Source of the DNA: UBA1774 sp045628925
GTDB lineage: Bacteria; Bacillota; Clostridia; Oscillospirales; Oscillospiraceae
Direction of reading: 5' to 3'
DNA length: 16,706 nt
Assembly: GCA_045628925.1 (NCBI GenBank)
Contig: JAZQQF010000038.1
Span: 1-16,706 of the forward strand
A program made the translations under genes and the position numbers. Below the pieces are notes generated by a model. That model saw only the letters and a program-made list of their open reading frames with translations, was not told the DNA's origin and made no database searches. Below are positions 1-7,622 of the stretch, one piece after another. Position 1 is the stretch's first letter, and every line of letters begins with the position of its first letter.

Positions 1-199
1 AGGCCGCCCGCAGCTCCTGAAACAGGCTGCGGATGCCCGGCCAGATCTGATACAGGGTATAGGTCTCCACCCCGTCCAGATTTCGCGGCTCCCACGGATC
101 CGACGCAGTCACCAGCGCTTCGCCCTTCTTTCCCCGCAGGGTGAGCCGCAGCTCCTCCCGCAGGAGGGCGATCTCCAAAACCGTATGCTCCAAAAACAT
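1..199 (-). CDS. Unrecognised protein, N-terminal 66 residues only (runs off the window)
   Basis: An open frame starts at an ATG at 197-199 and runs leftward to the window edge without a stop, giving 66 residues that begin MFLEHTVLEIALLREELR. It is preceded by an AAGGAAGG ribosome binding site lying in the last codons of trmO, about 9 nt from the ATG. The gene begins 2 bp after the trmO stop codon, so it is very likely cotranslated with trmO. The visible part is hydrophilic, rich in Leu, Glu and Arg at the start (probably helical), and has no signal peptide or membrane segment. I do not recognise a family and assign no function. The call as a real gene rests on the start, the Shine-Dalgarno site and the tight spacing. 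Confidence 0.6.
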   Translation of the reverse strand, partial: MFLEHTVLEIALLREELRLTLRGKKGEALVTASDPWEPRNLDGVETYTLYQIWPGIRSLFQELRAA

Positions 200-201
200 C
201 G

Positions 202-885
202 TCAGTTTCCTTCCTTCCGCACTTCCGTAACGGTCACGATCCCCTCCGCCACGCGGAAGCGCACGTCCCGCCCGGCGTAGCTGAGGCCGTAGACCCGCGC
301 CGGATCCTTCTGATAAGCGGGCCGGGGGTCGCAGGCCAGCACGTCACGGAGGCCCGCCCATTCCTCCGGGGTGAAAAACGCCATCCATTCCGGGGCGCAT
401 TCCACCTTGAGCAGGGCGGGGGCCTCCCCGTTCGTAAAGCCGCCCAGCGCGTCGGGCACGCTGTCGGCATAGGCGATATAGGGCTTGATATCATAGACGG
501 GCGTCCCGTCCACCAGATCCGCGCCGGAAAGGAGCAGCACCGGGCCGCGGGGATCGTCCCACTTAACGCCCTCCAGCCGGACGCAGCTCAGCCCGATGGG
601 ATTCGGGCGGAAGGGGGAGCGGGTGGCGAACACGCCCATGCGGGCATTCCCGCCCAGCCGCGGGGGCCGCACCGTAGGCGACCAGCCCCGGCCCGCGTTT
701 TCGCTGAACTCCCAGATGAGCCACAGGTGGCTGAACCCCTCGATGCCCCGAAGGGCCTCCGGATCCCGGAAGGGCGGCTCGAACACCAGTTCGCTGCGAA
801 CTTCCTTCGCAAGTCCGCTCTGCCGGGGCACGCCGAACTTCGTCCCGAAGGGGCTGCGCACCCGTGCAACGATCTGCAGCTCCAT
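202..885 (-). CDS. trmO: TrmO (TsaA/YaeB family), tRNA t6A37 N6-methyltransferase
   Basis: The 227-residue product matches the TrmO/TsaA (UPF0066) family. Family enzymes use S-adenosylmethionine to methylate N6-threonylcarbamoyladenosine at position 37 of ANN-decoding tRNAs, here presumably in the cytoplasm. The sequence shows an N-terminal VRSPFGTKFGVPRQSGL block, GFSHLWLIWEF, the signature ATRSPFRPNPIGLS, and GADLVDGTPVYDIKPY, in the order expected for the beta-barrel SAM-binding domain, followed by a C-terminal extension to about the usual length. I start it at the ATG at 883-885 because GGAG (892-895) lies 6 nt upstream. The ATG at 889-891 has no spacing from that site, although it overlaps the upstream stop codon as ATGA. 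Longer upstream frame extension is only the shadow of the YhfC-like gene. It has no obvious link to division, and probably belongs to a small downstream operon. Confidence 0.9.
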   Translation of the reverse strand: MELQIVARVRSPFGTKFGVPRQSGLAKEVRSELVFEPPFRDPEALRGIEGFSHLWLIWEFSENAGRGWSPTVRPPRLGGNARMGVFATRSPFRPNPIGLSCVRLEGVKWDDPRGPVLLLSGADLVDGTPVYDIKPYIAYADSVPDALGGFTNGEAPALLKVECAPEWMAFFTPEEWAGLRDVLACDPRPAYQKDPARVYGLSYAGRDVRFRVAEGIVTVTEVRKEGN

Positions 886-887
886 GC

Positions 888-1739
888 TCATCTCCGCTTT
901 TTCATCTGCTTTGCCTGCAGCCGGTCGCCCCGGAACTGCTCCGGATCGTCCCGCTTCCGGGCAAGGTAGTAGGCAAGGCAGACGGAACCGGCGGTCAGCA
1001 CATAGTAGGCCGCGCTGCACAGGCGGTAATTCCCGCCGGCGGCATAAAGCGCCAGCATCAGCTCGCAGAGGAATTTCAGAATGCAGACGATCGCCGCGCA
1101 CTTTTTATCCGCAGGCTCCCGCCCGCCCTCGAAGGCATACCACAAGATCCGCGTCAGCGCAACGGCGAGGGTGAACTTGCAGATATAGTCCACCGTGCCC
1201 ATCCAGTAGACCTTGGGGCTGGTCTCCGCCAGCGCCTGCAGCTGCAGCTCCAATGCGCCCACTTTTTCCGCTTCCACGCCCTGCAGCACGCTCTCCAGCC
1301 CCTCGCGATTCACGGTCAGTGCGCTGGACAGGGGGGCCAGCACGTTCAGCGCGCCCAGCCACAGCATATCGAACAGGCGGAAGCCCAGACCGAAGCCGAT
1401 GGGCGCGCGCAGGGTCCTGTCCTCCCGGTGCAGGAACCACAGGCCCAGCCCCATGCCGCCCAGATCGCAGACGGCGATCACGAGCGCGCGCAGGATACCG
1501 TAGGGCCACGTCCCCATCCGTGAAATGGCGCTCTCCGGCGCGAGCTGCGCCAGCAGGATGCCGGAAATGAGGTAGCTGAACAGGAAAAACGCCGCAAGCC
1601 CCGCAAGGATGCCCACGTGGCTGATGCGCTTTTTATACACCGTCCACACGTAATACATCACGGGGATGAGGATGCAGGCGGCAAAGGTCATGCTCAGCGC
1701 GGTGACGAGACCGGGCGAAAACATCAGATTCTCGTTCAA
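888..1739 (-). CDS. Multi-pass membrane protein resembling a degenerate YhfC-family protein
   Basis: A 283-residue, strongly hydrophobic protein with roughly seven candidate membrane helices. The N-terminal helix (about 10-33, ILIPVMYYVWTVYKKR), the following helix, and the block GFGLGFRLFDMLWLGALN (115-132) resemble the YhfC family of putative intramembrane metalloproteases. Recalled family motifs are roughly FEExGR and GxGHGGxEA. Here the matching positions read CDLGGM (91-96) and GFGLGFRLF (115-123), so the acidic and His residues proposed for catalysis are missing. If the relationship is right, the protein is probably not a protease. The start is a TTG at 1737-1739 with AGGGAGGT 6 nt upstream; a TTG farther upstream lacks such a site. 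Its stop overlaps an upstream in-frame trmO ATG. Family assignment is from pattern memory, and an unrelated polytopic membrane protein is possible. Confidence 0.6.
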   Translation of the reverse strand: MNENLMFSPGLVTALSMTFAACILIPVMYYVWTVYKKRISHVGILAGLAAFFLFSYLISGILLAQLAPESAISRMGTWPYGILRALVIAVCDLGGMGLGLWFLHREDRTLRAPIGFGLGFRLFDMLWLGALNVLAPLSSALTVNREGLESVLQGVEAEKVGALELQLQALAETSPKVYWMGTVDYICKFTLAVALTRILWYAFEGGREPADKKCAAIVCILKFLCELMLALYAAGGNYRLCSAAYYVLTAGSVCLAYYLARKRDDPEQFRGDRLQAKQMKKRR

Positions 1740-1745
1740 AGGGGT

Positions 1746-1753
1746 ACCTCCCT
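1746..1753 (-). promoter_or_regulatory. Ribosome binding site that sets a TTG start
   Basis: The minus strand reads AGGGAGGT followed by a 6-nt spacer and TTG (1737-1739). This near-perfect Shine-Dalgarno sequence decides the TTG start of the YhfC-like gene. It lies only about 7 nt after the T-tract of the terminator hairpin at 1761-1791. Confidence 0.7.
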
Positions 1754-1760
1754 GATTCAA

Positions 1761-1791
1761 AAAGAAGCGCCCGACGCAAAGCCGGGCGCTT
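1761..1791 (-). terminator. Rho-independent terminator after ftsZ-B (and its MITE)
   Basis: On the minus strand the sequence has a perfect 9-bp stem AAGCGCCCG / CGGGCGCTT (1783-1791 with 1765-1773), a 9-nt loop, and a following CTTTTT tract. Before the MITE inserted, this hairpin would have lain about 18 nt after the ftsZ-B stop codon, the usual terminator position. It also sits directly in front of the YhfC-like gene's ribosome binding site, so read-through would feed that gene. Confidence 0.85.
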
Positions 1792-1808
1792 TACCATGGT
1801 CTGTGAAC

Positions 1809-1812
1809 TTAG
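1809..1812. repeat. Target-site duplication TTAG, left copy
   Basis: TTAG directly abuts the left terminal inverted repeat of the element at 1813-1972, and an identical TTAG (1973-1976) directly abuts the right one. The right copy contains the ftsZ-B stop codon. Confidence 0.7.
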
Positions 1813-1972
1813 GGCAACACCGCGCAATTCATGGCACGCATCCTGCTTGCTGAATGTTCCGTCATATCGCCCGAAAATCCTCGGCAATACACAAAGTATT
1901 CCCTCAAATTTTCAGACAATCGACGAAAATTCCGACTGCGCATTCTGCGCACCGGAATTGTGCGGTGCTGCC
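1813..1972. mobile_element. 160-bp MITE-like foldback element inserted at the ftsZ-B stop codon
   Basis: The ends are 18-bp terminal inverted repeats matching at 16 of 18 positions: left GGCAACACCGCGCAATTC (1813-1830), right GGCAGCACCGCACAATTC read on the minus strand (1955-1972). The element is flanked by identical TTAG duplications. The interior is itself roughly palindromic. A hairpin AATAC-ACAAA-GTATT (1886-1900) lies at the centre, and GAAAAT and TTC(C)GTC blocks recur on both arms in inverted orientation. It contains no coding sequence. These are the marks of a non-autonomous miniature inverted-repeat element that would need a transposase from elsewhere. Its RNA would form a long hairpin in the 3' untranslated region of ftsZ-B. 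No second copy is seen in this window, so multicopy status is an inference. Confidence 0.8.
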
Positions 1973-3034
<1,062 letters not shown>

Positions 3035-3070
3035 TGTATGACCCTCCCGTATGTATTTTTACTTTTTGTA

Positions 3071-3099
3071 ATTTTATCTCAAAGGACACAATTGGTCAA
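3071..3099 (-). promoter_or_regulatory. Sigma-A-type promoter of ftsZ-B
   Basis: On the minus strand, TTGACC (3094-3099), a 17-nt spacer and TAAAAT (3071-3076) make a near-consensus vegetative promoter. An A/T-rich stretch lies just upstream of the -35 box (3100-3117), resembling an UP element. The predicted leader is about 30 nt and contains the GGGAGGG ribosome binding site. Confidence 0.85.
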
Positions 3100-3181
3100 T
3101 AGGAAATTGAAAAAACCGACAGGTATTTTTGGGGGAGGGCAGACGCGCCGCCGGGGAGAAGCGCGGGCGCAGCTGCTGGCG

Positions 3182-3218
3182 AAAAACATCGGGCCTGCCG
3201 GAAACACCGGCAGGCCCG
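3182..3218 (-). terminator. Rho-independent terminator ending the dcw operon after ftsZ-A
   Basis: A perfect 12-bp GC-rich inverted repeat, CGGGCCTGCCGG (3190-3201) and CCGGCAGGCCCG (3207-3218), has a 5-nt loop. On the minus strand it is followed by ATGTTTTT (3182-3189). It lies 13 bp beyond the ftsZ-A stop codon. The remaining part of this 197-bp gap, about 3118-3181, is GC-rich with no feature I recognise. Confidence 0.9.
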
Positions 3219-3231
3219 AATAACGACCGCG

Positions 3232-4350
3232 TTAATTCTTTTTGAAGAAGCTGTCCCAGATGACGTCCCATTCCTGCTCGGCGGTATCGCCGGCGGAACT
3301 GCGCTTCGGCTCCTCCTGGGCAGACTCCCGCCGCGCCGGACGGGCTTCCCGCACCGGTTCGCGCACCGGCTCCCGCACGGACTCCCGTTTCTGCGCTTCG
3401 GCGGCATAGCTCCCATCGTCCTCCGCGAAATCGGTGGCGATGAAGATGACGCGCAGCGCGTCGGAAAGATGCTCGTCGAAATCGCAGCCGAAGATGATGT
3501 TCGCGTCCGGATGGACGGCCTCCTGAATGCGATCCATGACGGCGCTCACGTCGTCCATATCCACATCGGGCGCGGCGCTCACGTTGATGATGATGCGCCT
3601 TGCGCCGTGGACGCCCGTATCCGTCAGCTCGCTGCGCATGACGGCGGCGGCCGCCTCCTCCACCTTGCTCTTGCCGCTGGCTTCGGCGACGCCCAGATGG
3701 GCAAGGCCGCTGCCCCGCAGGGTATGGCGCACGTCGGCAAAGTCCAGATTGATAAATCCGGTGGTGCTGAGGATGCGGCTCAGGCCCACCACGGTGCGCT
3801 GCAGCACCTCGTCGGAGATCTGGAACGCTTCGGCGAGGCTCACCTTCATTTCGGTGACCTTGCGCAGGTTCTCATTGGGGATGACGAAGAGGGTATCCAC
3901 CTGCTTCAGCAGCTCCTCCACGCCGGCTTCCGCCACGCGCATCTTCCGGGAGCCCTCCCACTTGAAGGGCATGGTGACCACGCCGATGGTGAGCGCGCCC
4001 GCCGCACGGGCCGCTTCCGCCACCACGGGGGCCGCGCCGGTGCCCGTTCCGCCGCCCATGCCGGCGGTGATGAACACCATGTCCGTGCCCTCAAAGAGCT
4101 TGTCAATGGCGGCACGGTCCTCCTCGGCGGCCATGCGGCCAACCTGCGGCTTGCTTCCGGCGCCCTGACCTCTGGTCAGCTTTTCGCCGATCTGCAGCCG
4201 GTCCGCCCCGCTGACTTTCCCCAGCGCGGCCCGGTCCGTATTGATGCAGCAGTAGGTCACCCCGTCGATCCCGTTCATGATCATGCGGCCCACCACGTTA
4301 TTGCCGGCGCCGCCAACGTCGACGACTTTCATATTGACGATGTCTGCCAT
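3232..4350 (-). CDS. ftsZ: FtsZ-like GTPase, divergent paralogue in the dcw operon (ftsZ-A)
   Basis: A 372-residue FtsZ. It keeps the tubulin signature GGGTGTG (99-105), INTD and the T7 loop NLDFADV (201-207), so GTP binding and hydrolysis at a subunit interface remain plausible. It departs from family consensus at usually fixed places: VDVGGAGNN (Asp11 where Gly is normal in the first nucleotide loop), VTMPFKWEG for VTKPFxFEG, IPNENL for IPND+L, MRSELTD for SSPLLE, and GARRIII for GARG. The linker (about 311-358) is longer than in ftsZ-B and contains charged REPV-type repeats. The tail WDVIWDSFFKKN resembles the ftsZ-B tail. I start at the ATG at 4348-4350, with GGGGGA 7 nt upstream; the in-frame ATG at 4363-4365 has no such site. 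It directly follows ftsQ and ends at a strong terminator. It could act as a regulator or co-polymer of ftsZ-B; this is inference. Confidence 0.95.
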   Translation of the reverse strand: MADIVNMKVVDVGGAGNNVVGRMIMNGIDGVTYCCINTDRAALGKVSGADRLQIGEKLTRGQGAGSKPQVGRMAAEEDRAAIDKLFEGTDMVFITAGMGGGTGTGAAPVVAEAARAAGALTIGVVTMPFKWEGSRKMRVAEAGVEELLKQVDTLFVIPNENLRKVTEMKVSLAEAFQISDEVLQRTVVGLSRILSTTGFINLDFADVRHTLRGSGLAHLGVAEASGKSKVEEAAAAVMRSELTDTGVHGARRIIINVSAAPDVDMDDVSAVMDRIQEAVHPDANIIFGCDFDEHLSDALRVIFIATDFAEDDGSYAAEAQKRESVREPVREPVREARPARRESAQEEPKRSSAGDTAEQEWDVIWDSFFKKN

Positions 4351-4357
4351 TTCTCTA

Positions 4358-4363
4358 TCCCCC
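4358..4363 (-). promoter_or_regulatory. Ribosome binding site that sets the ftsZ-A start
   Basis: The minus strand reads GGGGGA with a 7-nt spacer to the ATG at 4348-4350. It overlaps the alternative upstream ATG, making that upstream start unlikely. Confidence 0.55.
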
Positions 4364-4377
4364 ATGACCGGGTCAGC

Positions 4378-5139
4378 TCAGCCCGGAATATAATGTCCTT
4401 CCTGTTCGGTGCTAAGGTCCAGAATGCCGGCGTCACCCGCGCCGAGGGCGCTGACGACGCGCTGCAGCAGGTCCAGCTTGCCGGCCAGATTTTCCTGCCC
4501 GCCGAGGCGGACGGTGAACCGCCCCTGATAGGTGAAGGTCAGGCTGCTCACGTTGGAAACGTCGATCTCCTCCACCTCCGGCATCAGCCCCGTCTGCTCC
4601 AGCAGGGGCAGCAGCTCCTGCAGATAGGTGAGCTTCGTAGAGTCCCCATCCCGGACGGTGATGGTCGCGCCCACGTCGGCGCTCTCCGGCTCCAGACCCC
4701 GGACGCGGATCAGCTCCGCCTCGTTCCCCCGGAACCCGTTCACCACCTGACAGTCGCCGCTGACGGGCACCGACCCCGCCGCCGTTTCCAGCACGGCGAT
4801 GGCGGGCGTTTCCGAAACGGTGATGGTCAGCATATCCGGCAGGGTCAGGGAGACGCGGGCATCCGAAATGCCCGGCAGCGCCTTGTGGATGCGCTTTGCC
4901 GTCACGAATCCGGAAACGGTCAGCGCACTGCGGCCGGGCCTGAGCCCGGAGGCCTCCAGCACTTCCGCCTCTGAGTATATCACATTTCCGGCCACCTGTA
5001 TATCAGAAATTTCAAAGAGGATATTCATGGCGAGAAAAATTGCCGCCGCCGCCAGCAGGAATCGCAGCAGCTTCCACCGCCGCCGCTCCACCTTCCGCCT
5101 TTGCCGGGCCTGCGTACGCCGGTCCATCGTCTGTTCCAT
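4378..5139 (-). CDS. ftsQ: FtsQ/DivIB cell-division protein
   Basis: A 253-residue bitopic membrane protein of the FtsQ/DivIB family, which links FtsL and the FtsB/DivIC-type partner to the septal synthase. The N-terminus is a very basic cytoplasmic tail (residues 1-25), followed by one membrane helix (about 26-43). A POTRA-type domain begins at FEISDIQVAGNVIYSEAEV and ends near TVSETPAIAVLE (about 42-118), and a beta domain carries the rest. The length is typical for Gram-positive DivIB. It lies 7 bp after murA, with GGGAG upstream of the first ATG, and 27 bp before ftsZ-A. The murA-ftsQ-ftsZ order is common, though ftsA is often found between ftsQ and ftsZ and is absent here. Sequence conservation in this family is low, so identification rests on architecture and position. 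Confidence 0.88.
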   Translation of the reverse strand: MEQTMDRRTQARQRRKVERRRWKLLRFLLAAAAIFLAMNILFEISDIQVAGNVIYSEAEVLEASGLRPGRSALTVSGFVTAKRIHKALPGISDARVSLTLPDMLTITVSETPAIAVLETAAGSVPVSGDCQVVNGFRGNEAELIRVRGLEPESADVGATITVRDGDSTKLTYLQELLPLLEQTGLMPEVEEIDVSNVSSLTFTYQGRFTVRLGGQENLAGKLDLLQRVVSALGAGDAGILDLSTEQEGHYIPG

Positions 5140-5146
5140 CGTATCG

Positions 5147-6421
5147 TTACTCCCGTTCGTCCGTTTCGCTTTCGACGCGGCGCACCTCCGCGCCCAGCGC
5201 CGTCAGCGCAGTTTCCATCGCTTCATAGCCCCGGTCCAGATGCCGGAGGCCACCGATGACGCTCTCGCCCTCTGCGCCCAGCGCCGCGACCGCCAGCGCC
5301 GCGCCGCCCCGCAGATCCGCCGCCTCGGCGGAAATGCCGTGCAGCGTCTCCACGCCCCGGATGACCGCCGTTTTTCCCGCCGTGCGGATGTCCGCGCCCA
5401 TCTCCCGCAGCGCCGGAACGTGCCGGTAGCGCTGGGAAAAGATCGTCTCGATGAACACGCTGCTCCCTTCCGCCCGCAGACAGGCCGCCATCATGGGCGG
5501 CTGCGCGTCGGTGGGGAAGCCGGGGTGCGGCTTCGTCACGATGGGGCAGGGGGAAAGCAGCTTTCCCCGCCGCTCCATGCGGATGAATTTCTCTCCCACG
5601 GTGAGGCTGCAGCCCATCCGCCCCAGCGCCCGCAGAACGGGCGCGCAGTCCTCCGGGCTGGCGTCATACAATCGGATGCAGCCGCCCGCGGAAGCGCAGG
5701 CGCAGAGCCACGTGGCCGTCACGATCCGGTCGGGCATCACCCGATGCTCCGCCCCGTGCAGGCTTTTCACGCCCCGGATGCGGATGACGCTGCTGCCCGC
5801 GCCGGAGATGAGCGCCCCGGCGGCGCGGAGGTAGCTTTGCAGCTCCACGATCTCCGGTTCCCTTGCCGCGCCGGAGATGACGGTCGTCCCCTCGGCGAGG
5901 ACGGCGGCCAGCATGGCGTTCTCCGTGGCTCCCACGCTCGCGGCGGGCAGGTCGATGCGGCATCCCCGCAGCTTCGATGCCCGGCAGCAGAGTCTGCCGC
6001 CCGCTTCCGTAATTTCCGCGCCCAGCCGCCGGAGAGCGAGGACGTGCAGGTCCACCGGCCTCGGCCCCAGCTCGCAGCCGCCGGGGAGGCAGAGGGCCGT
6101 TTCCCCGCAGCGGGCCAGCAGCGCCCCCAGAAAGATGACGCTGGAGCGCATCTCCCGCATGAGCGCGTCCGGTACGTCCGGCGTGAGCGGGCCGGAGGCG
6201 TCCACATACAGCGCGTCCCCGTCCGCATAGACGCGGCAGCCGATGTGCCGCAAAATCTCCACCGTGGCCGCCGCGTCCGTCAGCTGCGGGCAGTTCCGGA
6301 ATACGCTGACGCCCCCGGTCAGCACGCTGGCCGCCAGCAGGGGCAGCACGCTGTTCTTCGCGCCCTGAATGCGGACAGCGCCGTTCAATGCCCTGCCGCC
6401 TGTGATCTTCAATACGCTCAT
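5147..6421 (-). CDS. murA: UDP-N-acetylglucosamine 1-carboxyvinyltransferase MurA
   Basis: A 424-residue enzyme of the EPSP-synthase fold. It transfers enolpyruvate from PEP to UDP-GlcNAc, the first committed cytoplasmic step of peptidoglycan synthesis. Visible active-site features are Lys22-Asn23 in GAKNSVLPLL, the catalytic Cys116 in LPGGCELGPRPVDLH, and Asp305 in FPTDAQPPMM, matching the E. coli numbering closely. The Cys, rather than the Asp of naturally fosfomycin-resistant MurAs, predicts the fosfomycin-alkylatable form. GGAGG lies 7 nt before the ATG. It lies between murG and ftsQ, a typical Clostridia arrangement. Many Bacillota carry two MurA paralogues, and whether this is the main one cannot be told from here. 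Confidence 0.96.
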   Translation of the reverse strand: MSVLKITGGRALNGAVRIQGAKNSVLPLLAASVLTGGVSVFRNCPQLTDAAATVEILRHIGCRVYADGDALYVDASGPLTPDVPDALMREMRSSVIFLGALLARCGETALCLPGGCELGPRPVDLHVLALRRLGAEITEAGGRLCCRASKLRGCRIDLPAASVGATENAMLAAVLAEGTTVISGAAREPEIVELQSYLRAAGALISGAGSSVIRIRGVKSLHGAEHRVMPDRIVTATWLCACASAGGCIRLYDASPEDCAPVLRALGRMGCSLTVGEKFIRMERRGKLLSPCPIVTKPHPGFPTDAQPPMMAACLRAEGSSVFIETIFSQRYRHVPALREMGADIRTAGKTAVIRGVETLHGISAEAADLRGGAALAVAALGAEGESVIGGLRHLDRGYEAMETALTALGAEVRRVESETDERE

Positions 6422-6477
6422 GGCCGTTCCTCCGCTTCGGATTTTCTCACCATCCTATGCGGAAAAGCGGCCTGCGG

Positions 6478-7611
6478 TCAGTTTTTGTTTTTCGTTTCCG
6501 CCAGACGGAGCGCTTCGGAAACGATCACGTCCAGCGAATCGGGCCGGTCCAGCGCCTTCAGCTTCCCGCCCATCTCGCTCAGAAGCGCGGGGGAGGCGCA
6601 GAGGCGCTCCACTTCCTGCCGCAGGGCTTCGGGCGTGCAGTCCTCATCCCGCAGCAGCACCGCGCCGCCGGTATCCGCCAGCAGAGAAGCGTTCTTCTCC
6701 TGATGATTGCCGGTGGCGTAGGGATAGGGCACCAGAATGGCGGCCCGCCCCACGGCGCAGACTTCGCCCAGCGTGCTGGCCCCGGCGCGGCAGAGGATCA
6801 GGTCTGCCGCCGCCATGACCTCGGCCATATTGTAGATATAGGGTCGCAGGTCGGTATAGCGAAGCTCCGTCACGCCCAGCTCGTTCAGGCGCGTGAGCAT
6901 GGCGCTTTTTCCCTCCTCGCCGCCGCCGGAGGCGTGCAGCAGGCGGAAGCGCCCGGTCTTTTCATTCCCGGCGGCCAGATGGGCCACCGCTTCATTCAGC
7001 TTTTTCGCCCCCAGCGAGCCGCCGAAGGACAGTACGAAGGGCCGTTCATCCAGCCCCAGCTTCCGCCGGGCTTCCAGCCGGTCCTGCTCCCGGAAGCCGG
7101 CGCGCACCGGCATCCCCACGGTGAGGATCTTTTCCGGGTGCTTGTATCCGGCCTTGCCCTCCTCGAAGGCGACCATCATGCGCCCCACATGGGGCTCCAG
7201 CATCCGCGTGGTCAGGCCGGGGTAGGCATTGGCCTCATGCAGCAGCGTGGGCACGCCCAGCATCGCCGCCGCCCGCAGCACGGGGAAGCACACGTAGCCT
7301 CCCGTTCCCAGCACCGCGTCGGGCTGAAATTCGCGGATGATCTTCTTCGCCGCCTCCACGGAGGAGACTAAAAGCCCCGCCGAATGGAGGTTGTGCCGGA
7401 TCTCCGCGGGCTTCAGGCTGCGGTGCAGATTTCCCACCTTGATGCCCCGGATGGGAAAGCCCTCCCGCGGCACCAGTTCCATTTCCATATTGTCGTCCGC
7501 GCCCACGAAAAGGCAGCGGCAGTCCGGCATCAACGCCGTGAGGCGCTGGGCCGCGGCCACGGCGGGGTTGATATGCCCCCCGGTGCCGCCGCAGGCAAAG
7601 AGGAATCTCAT
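6478..7611 (-). CDS. murG: MurG, lipid II-forming N-acetylglucosaminyltransferase
   Basis: A 377-residue GT28 glycosyltransferase. It adds GlcNAc from UDP-GlcNAc to lipid I on the inner face of the membrane, giving lipid II. Motifs include the N-terminal glycine loop CGGTGGHINPA with its catalytic-region His, the second glycine loop LSFGGSLGAKKLNE, and the donor-site blocks LCRAGASTLGEV and PYPYATGNHQEKNA. I start at the ATG at 7609-7611 (MRFLFACGG), the usual N-terminus, with GAGG about 9 nt upstream. An in-frame GTG 15 nt earlier overlaps the ftsW stop and lacks good spacing. A 56-bp gap with nothing notable separates it from murA. Confidence 0.96.
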   Translation of the reverse strand: MRFLFACGGTGGHINPAVAAAQRLTALMPDCRCLFVGADDNMEMELVPREGFPIRGIKVGNLHRSLKPAEIRHNLHSAGLLVSSVEAAKKIIREFQPDAVLGTGGYVCFPVLRAAAMLGVPTLLHEANAYPGLTTRMLEPHVGRMMVAFEEGKAGYKHPEKILTVGMPVRAGFREQDRLEARRKLGLDERPFVLSFGGSLGAKKLNEAVAHLAAGNEKTGRFRLLHASGGGEEGKSAMLTRLNELGVTELRYTDLRPYIYNMAEVMAAADLILCRAGASTLGEVCAVGRAAILVPYPYATGNHQEKNASLLADTGGAVLLRDEDCTPEALRQEVERLCASPALLSEMGGKLKALDRPDSLDVIVSEALRLAETKNKN

Positions 7612-7622
7612 TCCGGAAGTCC

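Noticed and set aside
886..1101. N-terminal extension of trmO by about 72 residues
   Set aside because: The extension overlaps the YhfC-like gene in another frame, is Arg/Pro/Cys-rich without motif, and TrmO families begin near the ATG at 885.
1885..1972. A promoter within the MITE driving the YhfC-like gene
   Set aside because: Candidate -35/-10 pairs such as TTGTCT with TACTTT have 15-nt spacing or poor -10 matches, so none is supportable.
3469..4974. A 501-residue plus-strand open frame opposite ftsZ-A and ftsQ
   Set aside because: It is the high-GC shadow of two real genes, with His/Gly/Ala-rich composition and no ribosome binding site noted.
4799..6703. A 634-residue plus-strand open frame opposite ftsQ and murA
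   Set aside because: It is antisense to murA, whose motifs are complete; its composition (Arg, Ala, Gln-rich, no recognisable motif) is what high-GC third positions generate on the opposite strand.
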